From: JACJYC01 sp964558465 | GTDB taxonomy: Bacteria > Bacteroidota > Bacteroidia > Chitinophagales > Saprospiraceae | DNA: 64,000 nt | Reading direction: 5' to 3' | NCBI GenBank assembly: GCA_964558465.1 | Contig: CAZLEF010000016.1 | Coordinates: 38,090 to 102,089, forward strand | Shown here: piece after piece, positions 1 to 9,105 of the stretch | Position numbering within the stretch: position 1 is the first letter of the stretch | Layout: each line of letters starts with the position of its first letter | Position numbers and translations under genes: made by a program | Notes under the pieces: model-generated | The model's database searches: none | The model's input: the letters and a program-made list of their open reading frames with translations, nothing else | What the model was told of the DNA's origin: nothing

Positions 1-1
1 A

Positions 2-1054
2 TTATATTCCCAGGATGCGCCGGTTGCCCGCTTCGTCCACCCCGCCGCCGGCGAAGTCGTCAAAAGCCTTCGCCGTTACCTGAATGATATGGTCGCTGAT
101 AAAGGAAGCCCCTTCCATGGCGCCTTGTTCCGGGCTCTTGATGCAACATTCCCATTCCAGCACAGCCCAGGATCCGTAGCCATATTGGCTCAGTTTGCTG
201 AATATGCCGATAAAGTCCACTTGCCCGTCGCCCAATGAGCGGAAGCGCCCTGCCCGGTTGACCCAACCCTGGAAGCCGCCGTAAACGCCTTGCCGGCCGT
301 TCGGGTTAAATTCGGCGTCCTTTACGTGAAAGGCTTTGATCCGGTCGTGGTACAAGTCGATGAATTCCAGGTAATCCAGCGCCTGCAAAACAAAATGGCT
401 CGGGTCGTAATTGATGCAGGCGCGGGGATGACCGTTGAGTTCACGCACAAACATTTCAAATGAAATACCGTCGTGCAGGTCTTCGCCAGGATGGAGTTCA
501 TAACATGCGTCAACCCCTTGTTCATCAAAAACGTCCAGAATGGGTTTCCAGCGGGCCGCCAGCTCTTTAAATCCCATTTCGACCAACCCTGCAGGGCGTT
601 GCGGCCAGGGGTACATAAAGGGCCATAAGAGGGCGCCGCTGAAGGTGACATGCGCGTCGAGGCCCAGATTTCTGCTGGCTTTGGCCGCCCACTTGAGCTG
701 TTGTACGGCCCATTCTGTCCTGGCTTTTGAGTTGCCATGAACCGCAGCCGGCGCAAATCCGTCAAACAGGCTGTCATAAGCCGGATGCACCGCCACCAAT
801 TGCCCCTGGAGGTGGGTGGAAAGTTCGGTTATTTCCAGACCATGCCTGGCAATTTTACCTTTGAGCTCATCACAATAGGTTTTGCTTTCAGCCGCTTTTT
901 GCAGATCGATCAGGCGGCCGTCCCAGGTCGGGATCTGGATACCCTTGTAACCCAGACCGGCCATATATTGGCATACGCTGTCCAGGCTGTTAAAAGGGGG
1001 CTGATCGCCCATGAATTGCGCCAGAAAAATGGCAGGTCCTTTTATGGTTTTCAT
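2..1054 (-). CDS. Sugar phosphate isomerase/epimerase family protein (TIM barrel)
   Basis: Complete 350-residue protein whose stop codon lies at the left edge of the window. It looks like an AP-endonuclease-2/xylose-isomerase-like TIM barrel. Candidate metal ligands are visible as Glu186 (CYELHPGED), Asp217 (NYDPSHF), His243 (AFHVKDAEF) and a Glu near 300-302 (VLEWEC). No signal peptide is seen, so it is probably cytoplasmic. Enzymes of this family isomerise or epimerise sugars or keto-sugars, and in Bacteroidota they are commonly found near Gfo/Idh/MocA oxidoreductases such as the one at 5145-6299. The exact substrate cannot be read from sequence. The ATG at 1054 gives a full N-terminus starting in the first barrel strand. 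Confidence 0.85.
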   Translation of the reverse strand: MKTIKGPAIFLAQFMGDQPPFNSLDSVCQYMAGLGYKGIQIPTWDGRLIDLQKAAESKTYCDELKGKIARHGLEITELSTHLQGQLVAVHPAYDSLFDGFAPAAVHGNSKARTEWAVQQLKWAAKASRNLGLDAHVTFSGALLWPFMYPWPQRPAGLVEMGFKELAARWKPILDVFDEQGVDACYELHPGEDLHDGISFEMFVRELNGHPRACINYDPSHFVLQALDYLEFIDLYHDRIKAFHVKDAEFNPNGRQGVYGGFQGWVNRAGRFRSLGDGQVDFIGIFSKLSQYGYGSWAVLEWECCIKSPEQGAMEGASFISDHIIQVTAKAFDDFAGGGVDEAGNRRILGI

Positions 1055-1104
1055 TTAAACTGTATTGATACTTGTAAATGGTGATCTTTTTTTTATATAC
1101 CGCC

Positions 1105-1125
1105 AGCATCGAGCATCCAGCATCC
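1105..1125. repeat. Heptanucleotide repeat array (unit AGCATCS)
   Basis: Three 7-base units in perfect register (AGCATCG, AGCATCC, AGCATCC), with a fourth partial unit, in the 160-base gap between two minus-strand genes. A short hairpin follows (CCCGC/GCGGG, about 1128-1146). The same core word recurs upstream of coxE at 23145-23200. Confidence 0.75.
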
Positions 1126-1215
1126 AGCCCGCCCTAAAAAGCGGGTAAACATCCAGCAGGCGCGGCCGGCATCTCTCCATTCGCAAAACGCAGGTTGAGC
1201 CGGACGGACTTTTTC

Positions 1216-2871
1216 TCATTTCACCTCCATCAGCAACCACTTATATGGATCAAGCTCCGGTTTTTTTGCTTTTACCGGAAAGGTCACCCCCTCTTTCGGA
1301 ATTTCAATCCGGGTGGTTTCATTCCCGGCGGTTATTTCCACGGGCATCGGAAAAGGGAGGTTGTCCGGTGTTTCCCAATATAGGCTCCATTGACCGTTTT
1401 CGATTTTGGAATGTAAAACGGGCAGTTTGGGTTGTCGCAGGTAAAGATCGAAAAACCAGTCGAGTTCCATCCCTGATTCCGCCTCGCAAATATTCAGAAA
1501 ATCATCGGTGGTCACAAACCGGGTCTGGCGTCCGTCGGTAATCTTTTCCATATTGGGGTCTGGGTAGGCCATCCTCCGCAGCGCTTTAAAAAAAGACTTT
1601 TCTCCCATGACATACCGCAAACTATGGAGTATCCATGCTCCCTTCGAGTAGATGGGCGCCCGGTAGATCTGAGCTGCTGAGCGGGTTTCGCGGGGCGCCA
1701 CGGCCAGGGTATTGGAGAAACGGCGCGTGGCAGCCATGAAATCCCGGTATGCGCCCGCACCGGAAAGCTCCTCCACATAGAGGGCCTGCATATAGGTGCC
1801 AAAGCCTTCATGTATCCACATATCCCGCCAATCATAATTGGTTACCAGATTACCCCACCATTCATGTGCCAATTCGTGGTGGTGCAGGGCGTCGAATCCC
1901 CAGTCCCGGCCGGTCATTGAACTGTTGGAGAATTTTGCACCGTAAGCAATGATCGTCTGGTGCTCCATACCCAGGTGCGGCGTTTGAGCTACGCCGTATT
2001 TATCGGCCCGGAATGGGTAGGGGCCTATTAATTTTTCGTAAAAGCGCAGGTGGTCCAGCATCTCTTGGAAGAGTCGTTTCCCCTTTTCATAATCTTCAGG
2101 CAATACATAAAATACGACCGGGTATTTTTCGCCGGTTACGCAGTCCATCTCTCCTTCGACCGTCCGGTAGGGGGCAATATTGAGCGCCACATTGTAGATA
2201 TTGATCGGGTTACTGATAAACCAATGATAGGTAGCGTATCCATTGTTTTTTTCAACTGACTGCAACCGCCCGTTGGATGCCACGACCAGGGGGTCAGGTA
2301 CCCGGATATGCAAATCCATGGAATCCGGTTCGTCCGAAACATGATCCTTGCAGGGCCACCAAAGGTCGGCGCCGTCGCCCTGGCAGGTGGTTGCCACCCA
2401 ATGTTCGTTGGAGGAGGTTTTTGCCCAACTGAAACCACCGTCCCAGGGTGCGCGCGGCGCTATCCTCGGATGACCTCCGTAAGAAATCCTTACCTGCAGG
2501 TGTTCGCCGTGCTGCCGGGTCCTGCGCAAATCGATCCAGGTTTTGCCGGCGCTCCGGTAAAAAGGCCGGTTTTCCCAGTTCCCATTCAGTCCTTCCGCAA
2601 CAACTTTGATTTCCAGCAAGGTATCGAGATCCATCACCAGCCAGGCCATCGGATGAACAACCTTTGCCCGAACCTCCAGGTATCCCTCAATGCGTTGGTT
2701 ATCCGGATCTACGTCCAGGGTCAGATCGTAATAACTGACGTCATAAGCCGCCTGCTCGGGCATGATTGGGCCGCCTGAATCCGTGATTTCGACCTGGCTG
2801 AAGCCGGAGGACAACGGCAGGGCGGCGAACAACAAAATCATCCCGCTTAATTGAAAAAATGAATATTGCAT
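1216..2871 (-). CDS. Secreted M1 family aminopeptidase-like metallopeptidase
   Basis: A 551-residue protein read from the ATG at 2871, which begins a good signal peptide (MQYSFFQLSGMILLFAALPL). An in-frame extension to 2994 would run into the upstream gene and is rejected. The zinc motif HELAHEWWGN is at residues 332-341, with the third ligand in WIHEGF at about 355. GMEHQT at about 301-306 occupies the position of the exopeptidase motif GAMEN. The layout fits gluzincin M1 peptidases, which remove N-terminal residues from peptides. The C-terminal ERAP-like domain is missing, as in the shorter bacterial forms. It lies 49 bases downstream of the penicillin-acylase-like gene on the same strand, so the two are probably co-transcribed as a periplasmic or secreted hydrolase pair. 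Confidence 0.88.
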   Translation of the reverse strand: MQYSFFQLSGMILLFAALPLSSGFSQVEITDSGGPIMPEQAAYDVSYYDLTLDVDPDNQRIEGYLEVRAKVVHPMAWLVMDLDTLLEIKVVAEGLNGNWENRPFYRSAGKTWIDLRRTRQHGEHLQVRISYGGHPRIAPRAPWDGGFSWAKTSSNEHWVATTCQGDGADLWWPCKDHVSDEPDSMDLHIRVPDPLVVASNGRLQSVEKNNGYATYHWFISNPINIYNVALNIAPYRTVEGEMDCVTGEKYPVVFYVLPEDYEKGKRLFQEMLDHLRFYEKLIGPYPFRADKYGVAQTPHLGMEHQTIIAYGAKFSNSSMTGRDWGFDALHHHELAHEWWGNLVTNYDWRDMWIHEGFGTYMQALYVEELSGAGAYRDFMAATRRFSNTLAVAPRETRSAAQIYRAPIYSKGAWILHSLRYVMGEKSFFKALRRMAYPDPNMEKITDGRQTRFVTTDDFLNICEAESGMELDWFFDLYLRQPKLPVLHSKIENGQWSLYWETPDNLPFPMPVEITAGNETTRIEIPKEGVTFPVKAKKPELDPYKWLLMEVK

Positions 2872-2920
2872 GGGCGCTAAATAAAGGGTATTGAATTGCC
2901 AACCAACGAAGGCAATGTTT

Positions 2921-4996
2921 TTACTTGGGTGCCTTGCCCAATGATTCACTCCTTTCCACGTTTTTGATGACATCTTCCCTGTAAATCCAGGCATCCCTGA
3001 ATTTTTTCTCCGAAAATAGTTTCAGTTGGTCGCCATTGTGCGGATTACCGGGTTGGGTTGAGTTGCCATAGCTAAGCAAAACTTTGGCTTTTACTTTTTC
3101 GCCGAATTCGATGACGGACACCCAGGAATCGCCGCCGCCAATGTTCAACTTTGCGCCATCCCTTCCGCCGGGCCAGGCTACCCTGAAAACCCCCAGGGAC
3201 CCGTCGGCGCCATTGCCCGGCAGGTCCATTCCATTGTGTTTGATCCGGTAGAAGTCCCCCCAGGCGATATCCAGGCTGCCAAAATTGGTTTTCACCTCGG
3301 TAGCTGCTTCCTCCAGCATTTTCAGCGCTTTGACAGGATCGCTCAATCCATCGGGGGTGGTGCGGGCCTCGGCAAAACTCCAGGTTTTCTTAAACCCGCC
3401 AGGGTTCCGCAACTGCATTTTCCGGACCCAGGTCGCAAACAACAAGGCGCCTTTGCTATCGATATCGGCTTCGCGATCCCATTTTTCCAGTAAACCTTTC
3501 GCCTCTTTGGCCAGTTCGCTTCCCTGAGCGTCAACAGCGGCGAAAAGATCGTCCAATAGCCTGTCGGCCAGTTCCATACGGGTGGAAAGTTTGTATTCCA
3601 CCAGTTCGTCAAAGGTGATCGATTTATCCTCGTCCAGCATGCGGACCGACCGCTGCGGGCGGAAGCCCATTTCTACCGGCGCCATATAGGCCGGGAATTT
3701 TTTCGGGTCGAGCAACATCGGAAAAGTGCTTGTCCAGGGTGGGTCATTGGCATTTTGAAGCCAGCCCTGAGCAGGGTTTTTGATCTTGGGAAGGTCGTCA
3801 TAAATGTGCACCTCCGACCAGATCAGTTCCGATCTGTTGCCCGGCACTACCTTGCGCCAGAAATCCCAGTCGCCGCTGGCACGTTTGGGCACCTGCCCAT
3901 TGAACAGATAAAAGATATTACCGGATTTATCAGCGTACATGACGTTAAAAAACGGGATCTGTACTTCCTTCAAAGCCGTTTCAAATTCATCAAAATTTTT
4001 GGCGGTTGCCATTTTCCACCATTCTACAACGGCAAAAGGCCGGTCGAAACCCGGCATTCTGATCGCCAGGGCTTTGCCGCCGGATTTTTTCACCACAGGG
4101 CCGTGCACTGAACGCGTGACCGGAATTTCCTGTACATTGACGGTTCCGCCGGCATTTTTCACGCCGACCTTTACCATCGAGGTATCGAAGGTCTTTTCCG
4201 CACCGTCGAGCATATAGCCGCCGGATGCCGTCAATTCCAGTTCATACAGGTCGGCATTGTCGATGGTATTGTTGGTATGGCTCCAGCCCAGGTTTTCGTT
4301 AAAGGCAATCCCCAGGGTTGGGAATCCGACCAGGGTTGCACCGTAGATATTGGACCCCGGAATATTCAGGTGCGCTTCGTAAAAAAGGAATTCATCCTCC
4401 CAGGGCAGGTGGGGGTTTTGCACCAGCATGGCGTTTCCGCTGGCAGATCTGGATGGCGCAACCGCATAAGTGTTTGAACCCCGTTCACCCCAACCTTGAG
4501 CCTGACCGAGCACGTCTCCGCCGACAAACCGGGAGTAAATAACAAACAGGTAATGCCGGAAAACATCCTGGGGCTCAATGGGTAAAACTACCCGTTTGGC
4601 CGCATCCAGCGAGTCCGGGTAACTTTTGCCGTAAGCGTTCATCCCTTTGATAAAGGCATCGATATTTTTTTTCCAGTTCCTGTCCTGTTGCGCATACCAT
4701 TCATCCGCCACTTTGGGGAATCCCATCGTATGCACCAAAACGTCATTTTCGAGGTTTTTCTCGCCCCAATACTCGGCAGCTTTGCCCCTGGATTTTCCGT
4801 AAAGTTCCAGGATCAGGTTGCCGTGACTTTGCATCTGAGACCACCCGAATGCATAAAACAATTGTTCTTCGTTCGGCGCGTAAATATGGGGTACGCCCCA
4901 GGTATCCCAGAAAATTTCAGTGGGCGCCTGGTCTGGTTGAGCCTGTACTTGCCCAACAGTTAAAATAAAAAACAATCCAAATAAAATCCTTTGCAT
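2921..4996 (-). CDS. Penicillin acylase family protein (Ntn hydrolase)
   Basis: A 691-residue precursor with a signal peptide (MQRILFGLFFILTVGQVQAQ). The family is made as one chain and cut autocatalytically before a Ser that becomes the N-terminal nucleophile. Here that is Ser174 in GERGSNTYAV, preceded by an alpha chain and spacer of about 170 residues. Downstream motifs such as NPHLPW and GWSHTNN match the beta chain. Members deacylate penicillins, acyl-homoserine lactones or other amides, and the substrate is not predictable here. It is periplasmic, and probably the first gene of a pair with the M1 peptidase. An AHL-quenching role is possible but unproven. Confidence 0.87.
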   Translation of the reverse strand: MQRILFGLFFILTVGQVQAQPDQAPTEIFWDTWGVPHIYAPNEEQLFYAFGWSQMQSHGNLILELYGKSRGKAAEYWGEKNLENDVLVHTMGFPKVADEWYAQQDRNWKKNIDAFIKGMNAYGKSYPDSLDAAKRVVLPIEPQDVFRHYLFVIYSRFVGGDVLGQAQGWGERGSNTYAVAPSRSASGNAMLVQNPHLPWEDEFLFYEAHLNIPGSNIYGATLVGFPTLGIAFNENLGWSHTNNTIDNADLYELELTASGGYMLDGAEKTFDTSMVKVGVKNAGGTVNVQEIPVTRSVHGPVVKKSGGKALAIRMPGFDRPFAVVEWWKMATAKNFDEFETALKEVQIPFFNVMYADKSGNIFYLFNGQVPKRASGDWDFWRKVVPGNRSELIWSEVHIYDDLPKIKNPAQGWLQNANDPPWTSTFPMLLDPKKFPAYMAPVEMGFRPQRSVRMLDEDKSITFDELVEYKLSTRMELADRLLDDLFAAVDAQGSELAKEAKGLLEKWDREADIDSKGALLFATWVRKMQLRNPGGFKKTWSFAEARTTPDGLSDPVKALKMLEEAATEVKTNFGSLDIAWGDFYRIKHNGMDLPGNGADGSLGVFRVAWPGGRDGAKLNIGGGDSWVSVIEFGEKVKAKVLLSYGNSTQPGNPHNGDQLKLFSEKKFRDAWIYREDVIKNVERSESLGKAPK

Positions 4997-5113
4997 AGTT
5001 GTGTGTTTTTCAATGCGCCGATCATTTCCGGATTGCCCCGAAATTGTTCAACGCCGGTTACTTTCAAAATTCTCAAACTGCCGGGTCCGGCCGGCGGCAG
5101 CATATTTTCTGAG

Positions 5114-5127
5114 GGTATCAGGTATCA
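5114..5127. repeat. Two-unit heptanucleotide repeat GGTATCA
   Basis: GGTATCA is repeated twice head to tail at 5114-5120 and 5121-5127, just downstream of the oxidoreductase stop codon. It is a minimal member of the heptad repeat class seen elsewhere in the window. Confidence 0.6.
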
Positions 5128-5128
5128 A

Positions 5129-5149
5129 ACTAGTGCCACCGGCACTAGT
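5129..5149. terminator. Perfect 9-bp inverted repeat over the oxidoreductase stop codon
   Basis: ACTAGTGCC, a 3-base loop (ACC), then GGCACTAGT. The stem contains the TAG stop codon (5147-5145, minus strand) of the Gfo/Idh gene. No strong T tract follows on either strand, so it is either a weak terminator, a 3'-end stabilising hairpin or a protein site. It is placed as a terminator only by position. Confidence 0.4.
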
Positions 5150-6299
5150 AGGCTTTAACCCATACAGCGCCCTTATTGCTGGATTCTACCACGCGATCAA
5201 TGAACTGCATTCCCCTGACCCCGTCGGAAACGCCCGGAAAATCAGCGAACAACGGATCCGGCTCCTTACCCTCAAGTCTGGCTTGCAGGCAGTAGGCAAA
5301 ATTCCGGTAAATGTTGGCAAATGCTTCCAGGTATCCTTCCGGGTGGCCGGCCGGTATACGGGTATGCGCCTGTGCTTCGGGCGACAAAGGCCCCACGCCT
5401 GTCCTCAGGATTTGAACAGGTTTATCCAGCCATCTGGTAATGAGCGTATTGGGCTCCATCTGTCGCCATTCCAGCCCTCCTTTTTCGCCGTAGATCCGGA
5501 TATTCAGGTTATTCTCTTCTCCTGCACTGATCTGGCTGGCGTGCAGGATGCCTTTGGCGCCGTTGTCAAAACGCAGCAGAACATTGCCGTCATCATCCAG
5601 GAGCCTGCCTTCCACAAAGGTGCTCAGGTCTGCACAAAGTTCTTTGATCCGAAGCCCTGTCATGTATTCGGCGAGGTTTTCGGCATGGGTGCCGATGTCG
5701 CCGATACATCCGGCGATACCGGAGCGTTTGGGGTCGGTCCGCCAATCTGCTTGTTTCTGGCCGGACTCTTCCACCCGGGTCGCCAGCCAGCCCTGCGGGT
5801 ATTCAACCACTACTTTGCGGATTTTCCCAAGTTCGCCCTTCCGGATCATCGCCCGCGCATGTTTAACGAGAGGATAACCTGTATAATTATGGGTCAGGGC
5901 AAACAAAAGCCCGGTTTCTTTGACCAAACGCTCCAATTCGGATGCTTCTTCCAGGGAGAAACACAAGGGTTTGTCGCAAACGACATGGAATCCGTTTTCC
6001 AGGGCCATTTTGGCGGGGCCGAAATGGGCGTGATTAGGGGTTACGATGGCAATAAAATCCATCCGCTGGGTTGCCGGCAATGTTTTTTCGGTGCGGATCA
6101 TCTCTTCATAGCTGCCGTAACTCCGGTCGGCGGGCAGGAAAAGGTCGGCTCCGGATGCTCTGGATTTGGCGGGATCGCTGCTAAAGGCGCCGCAAACCAG
6201 TTCGATCTGTCCGTCTAATGCGGCAGCTATTCTGTGCACGCCTCCGATGAAAGCTCCTCTGCCGCCGCCGACCATGCCCATTCGTATTTTTCTTTTCAT
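5145..6299 (-). CDS. Gfo/Idh/MocA family NAD(P)-dependent oxidoreductase
   Basis: 384 residues. The N-terminal Rossmann fold starts with GMVGGGRGAF (residues 8-17), followed by IAIVTPNHAH and then VCDKPLCFS, the family's EKP-type motif with Asp in place of Glu. The C-terminal half is the alpha/beta substrate-binding domain. Members oxidise or reduce sugar and cyclitol hydroxyls with NAD(P). There is no signal peptide or Tat motif, so it is cytoplasmic. Together with the TIM-barrel protein at the left edge it suggests sugar-derivative catabolism, although two hydrolase genes separate them. A -7-like word, TATATTCG, lies upstream on the minus strand within 6300-6455. Confidence 0.88.
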   Translation of the reverse strand: MKRKIRMGMVGGGRGAFIGGVHRIAAALDGQIELVCGAFSSDPAKSRASGADLFLPADRSYGSYEEMIRTEKTLPATQRMDFIAIVTPNHAHFGPAKMALENGFHVVCDKPLCFSLEEASELERLVKETGLLFALTHNYTGYPLVKHARAMIRKGELGKIRKVVVEYPQGWLATRVEESGQKQADWRTDPKRSGIAGCIGDIGTHAENLAEYMTGLRIKELCADLSTFVEGRLLDDDGNVLLRFDNGAKGILHASQISAGEENNLNIRIYGEKGGLEWRQMEPNTLITRWLDKPVQILRTGVGPLSPEAQAHTRIPAGHPEGYLEAFANIYRNFAYCLQARLEGKEPDPLFADFPGVSDGVRGMQFIDRVVESSNKGAVWVKAY

Positions 6300-6455
6300 A
6301 ATTTAAAGGGATTCACCAGGTTATGATTGATAAAATTGATATTTCCCGGCCATCTGATCTCCAAGTCAAGCGGTCGGATGGTTAATTTCCGCACGAATAT
6401 AGATATTCTTGGAAAAATTAAAATATCCTGCCCCATGCGGGTTGCAAAATCATTA

Positions 6456-8954
6456 TTATCTGATCAGTTTCAGGGTTTTGATATTTCTTCCTTGCCTGAG
6501 GCTGAGATAATAAAATCCGCCCGGCAATTGTTCCAGTGGAATCTCCAAACGGGTTGTACCCGGCGGGCATTGCCAGTAAAAATCGGAGAATTTCCGTGTC
6601 CCGTCGGCAGCGTACAGGACGGCGCTGAAATCACCCCCTTGCGGTGTATAAACCTCAAGGAATGTTTTTCCAGCGGCTGGTACGGGGGCAATTTGCGCTT
6701 TAAATGAACCCGCCTTATCACGCTCTCCGGCGGCAGTGGCGGAAATGCCCACGCTCATGCCGTTGCCAAAACTGGTAACCCAAACCTCATTTGTGTTGTC
6801 AGGATTAAAAAAAACCCGGAGAGGGTGTTGAAAATGGTAACCGGCCAACTGTTCAAAGTCGGGTTGCTGGGCCTGCAGGTTGGAAGTAAACCAAAGCCCC
6901 TCGTCTTCGGTGCTGATATAAGCCAAATCGGGATTGTCCGGATGAATTCCAATGCTTTCAATCCGGAAAAGATCCAGTAATTTGGTCCAGGCGACGCCTT
7001 GGTTGGTCGTGCGAAAAAGCCCGCCTTTATCATTTGCTGCGCCGCCCCATCCGCTGAATACGCAGGCGTACCATGTATTCAAAGGATCAGAGGGGTCGGG
7101 GACAACGTCTTTTGTCCAGTAAATCATGTCTGGATGGGAACGGTCCTGCCAGGTCTGGCCCCCGTTGTCGCTGAAAAACACGCCACTGCTTGCTGTAAAA
7201 TTGGACGTCCGGCGGCCGGAAAAACTGGAAAGGAGGTTGCCGTCGGCCAATACATGGATGTTGAGCGGGTGGCCTTCTGTCCGGGGTGGGCCGGGTAGTT
7301 TGGTCCAGACTGAATTGGCGCCTGCGCTGAGGTTGGAGGTTTTATAAATGCCTCCCTGGGTCGAATGAACAACAGATGCGTACATGATATCGGGTTGAGC
7401 GGGGTCAATGGCCATCCAGATAACCGGATGTCCAAAATCGTGGAGTGTGTTCCAGTTTAAACCATTGTTTTGCGAAAACAAGATTTTTCCTGAACCAGCG
7501 TCAATCTGGTCATCCCGGAGATAGGTGCTTTGGTATAAATCGTGGACGCTGGAGGTTGCGGCGTATATTATTGCATTGGCAGGATGTTTGATCATATGAT
7601 AGGTCGAATTCAGATCGCGGTTTACCCGCTCGAACGACCAGGTGTTCCCGCCATCCGTGGAAGCCATGCCGCCAATATCGGTGAAAGAAGCAAACATTGC
7701 ATCGGGGCTTGTCCACAACAAATGCCAGGCGCTGGTGTTTTCCAGGCCGTTGCTCTGGTAATACGCGTTATGCGGCGTTGCATTTCCTGGCGGATTTTCA
7801 GTGCTTTTATTTACATATAATTGTTGCCAGGCAGATCCGCCATCCAGACTTTTATGGGCAAACCCAAAGTCGGTGAACATCAGAACATCCGGATCGTCTG
7901 CCGCAACAGCAAATCCGAGGGGAGCTTCCGCATACCACCAGTTCTCATCGCCGTTAAACCCACAATACCCTGTAGAAATATTTTGATTGTTCTGAGTTTG
8001 AAAAACATCCGACCAGGAATTACCCCCATTGGCGGATTTATAAATAACGGGGAAGGAATTATCTACGTTTGTGCCTGCAATATAAACCGTGTTGATATTA
8101 TTGAGTGCAGCGCCGATCCGGGTGAACTTCAAATTGTCGGAAAAGCCGTTACCCAGCTGCTGCCAGGAAGTACCGGCGCCGTAATCCAGCCGGAATACAT
8201 TATCATACCCCCATGTATATTCGTAGGAAGGGACGGTGGGATAAATATCTGCATCATTTGCCGTGACTGCAAAAAAGCGGATAACGCCATTTTGTTTGGC
8301 CCCTGTAAAATCGGCTAATACCGCCGAAGCGGGAATTCCAGGAATGGATTCCGGTTGAAACGTCTGACCGCCGTTATGGGAAACCAGCAACCCGTAATTG
8401 GTGGCGACTACGATCAGATCGCCGTCCCAAAAAACACCGGCAATATAAAGGTTACCGGAATTGTCGTCGTATTTTTGATCAAAACTCTCGCCACTGTCTG
8501 TGGATAAATACAATCTCTGCCAATCGCTGACCAGCAGCCTGTCGCTTCTTCCAGGATCGGCAAACAGGTAATTCAGACCGTCTGCATTCGGATTAACAAG
8601 CGTTTGCCAATTGATCCCGGCGTTGGTACTTTTAACCGGGTGGGTAACCCCGTCGCGAAAACTGAGCCGCAGAGCGTACAGAATTTTGGGATTGGATGTA
8701 AAATTGACCTTGCTTTGCTGGAAAGCGGTAAACTCCCTGAAATCATAAAAGGTCCAGCTTTCACCTCCGTCCGCTGAATTAAATAATTCCGTCATATCGC
8801 ATGACATCCATATCTGATTGTGGTTAAAAGGGCTGATCGCGGGGGAGAACAAAGCCCCGCCGCCGCCCATACCCCGATTCGAAAATTGAGTGATCTGCCC
8901 ATAATTGAGGGTCAGGGCGCAAGAAACGATGATCAGGAGGGTTAGGTGCTTCAT
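6456..8954 (-). CDS. Secreted BNR/Asp-box beta-propeller protein with T9SS sorting domain
   Basis: 832 residues with signal peptide MKHLTLLIIVSCALTLNYGQ. About ten Asp-box (BNR) motifs of the form S-x-D-x-G-x-x-W/F are visible (for example SADGGESW, STDGGNTW, SDNGGQTW), which predicts one or two seven-bladed propellers like GH74/sortilin-type folds. The last 80 or so residues form a T9SS type A sorting domain ending GGFYYLSLRQGRNIKTLKLIR-like, so it should be exported through the outer membrane and anchored or released. Asp boxes are structural and do not prove sialidase or xyloglucanase activity, so the function stays open. A perfect -7 word lies just upstream at 8990-8997. Confidence 0.85.
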   Translation of the reverse strand: MKHLTLLIIVSCALTLNYGQITQFSNRGMGGGGALFSPAISPFNHNQIWMSCDMTELFNSADGGESWTFYDFREFTAFQQSKVNFTSNPKILYALRLSFRDGVTHPVKSTNAGINWQTLVNPNADGLNYLFADPGRSDRLLVSDWQRLYLSTDSGESFDQKYDDNSGNLYIAGVFWDGDLIVVATNYGLLVSHNGGQTFQPESIPGIPASAVLADFTGAKQNGVIRFFAVTANDADIYPTVPSYEYTWGYDNVFRLDYGAGTSWQQLGNGFSDNLKFTRIGAALNNINTVYIAGTNVDNSFPVIYKSANGGNSWSDVFQTQNNQNISTGYCGFNGDENWWYAEAPLGFAVAADDPDVLMFTDFGFAHKSLDGGSAWQQLYVNKSTENPPGNATPHNAYYQSNGLENTSAWHLLWTSPDAMFASFTDIGGMASTDGGNTWSFERVNRDLNSTYHMIKHPANAIIYAATSSVHDLYQSTYLRDDQIDAGSGKILFSQNNGLNWNTLHDFGHPVIWMAIDPAQPDIMYASVVHSTQGGIYKTSNLSAGANSVWTKLPGPPRTEGHPLNIHVLADGNLLSSFSGRRTSNFTASSGVFFSDNGGQTWQDRSHPDMIYWTKDVVPDPSDPLNTWYACVFSGWGGAANDKGGLFRTTNQGVAWTKLLDLFRIESIGIHPDNPDLAYISTEDEGLWFTSNLQAQQPDFEQLAGYHFQHPLRVFFNPDNTNEVWVTSFGNGMSVGISATAAGERDKAGSFKAQIAPVPAAGKTFLEVYTPQGGDFSAVLYAADGTRKFSDFYWQCPPGTTRLEIPLEQLPGGFYYLSLRQGRNIKTLKLIR

Positions 8955-8989
8955 CGGTATTTTTTACCTTTCTTAACGGCTCAAACCTG

Positions 8990-8997
8990 CAAATATA
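8990..8997 (-). promoter_or_regulatory. Bacteroidota -7 element TATATTTG
   Basis: Read on the minus strand this is a perfect match to TAnnTTTG. It is 35 bases upstream of the ATG at 8954, giving a leader of about 29 bases. No clear -33 word is seen. Confidence 0.5.
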
Positions 8998-9042
8998 TTG
9001 CCTTCAACTCTATTTACAGATAATAATATGATTCTTCTGGCC

Positions 9043-9075
9043 TTGAATAAACTTTTCATATTTTCCGTAAATTTG
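9043..9075 (+). promoter_or_regulatory. Bacteroidota promoter: TTG (9043-9045), 22 bases, TAAATTTG (9068-9075)
   Basis: A perfect TAnnTTTG -7 word with a TTG -33 word at acceptable spacing. The expected transcript start near 9082 lies 24 bases before the ATG at 9106. This supports 9106 rather than the upstream in-frame ATGs as the start of the cytochrome gene. Confidence 0.55.
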
Positions 9076-9105
9076 CTGCAATTCATTACCAATTGCCTTG
9101 TTGTT

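Noticed and set aside
5001..6218. Plus-strand ORF of 405 codons
   Set aside because: Antisense to the Gfo/Idh/MocA gene, which has clear motifs on the minus strand; the translation has no recognisable domains.
8998..9105. N-terminal extension of the PSCyt gene from ATG 8998
   Set aside because: It contains the promoter words and adds an unrelated hydrophobic stretch; ATG 9106 gives a normal signal segment.
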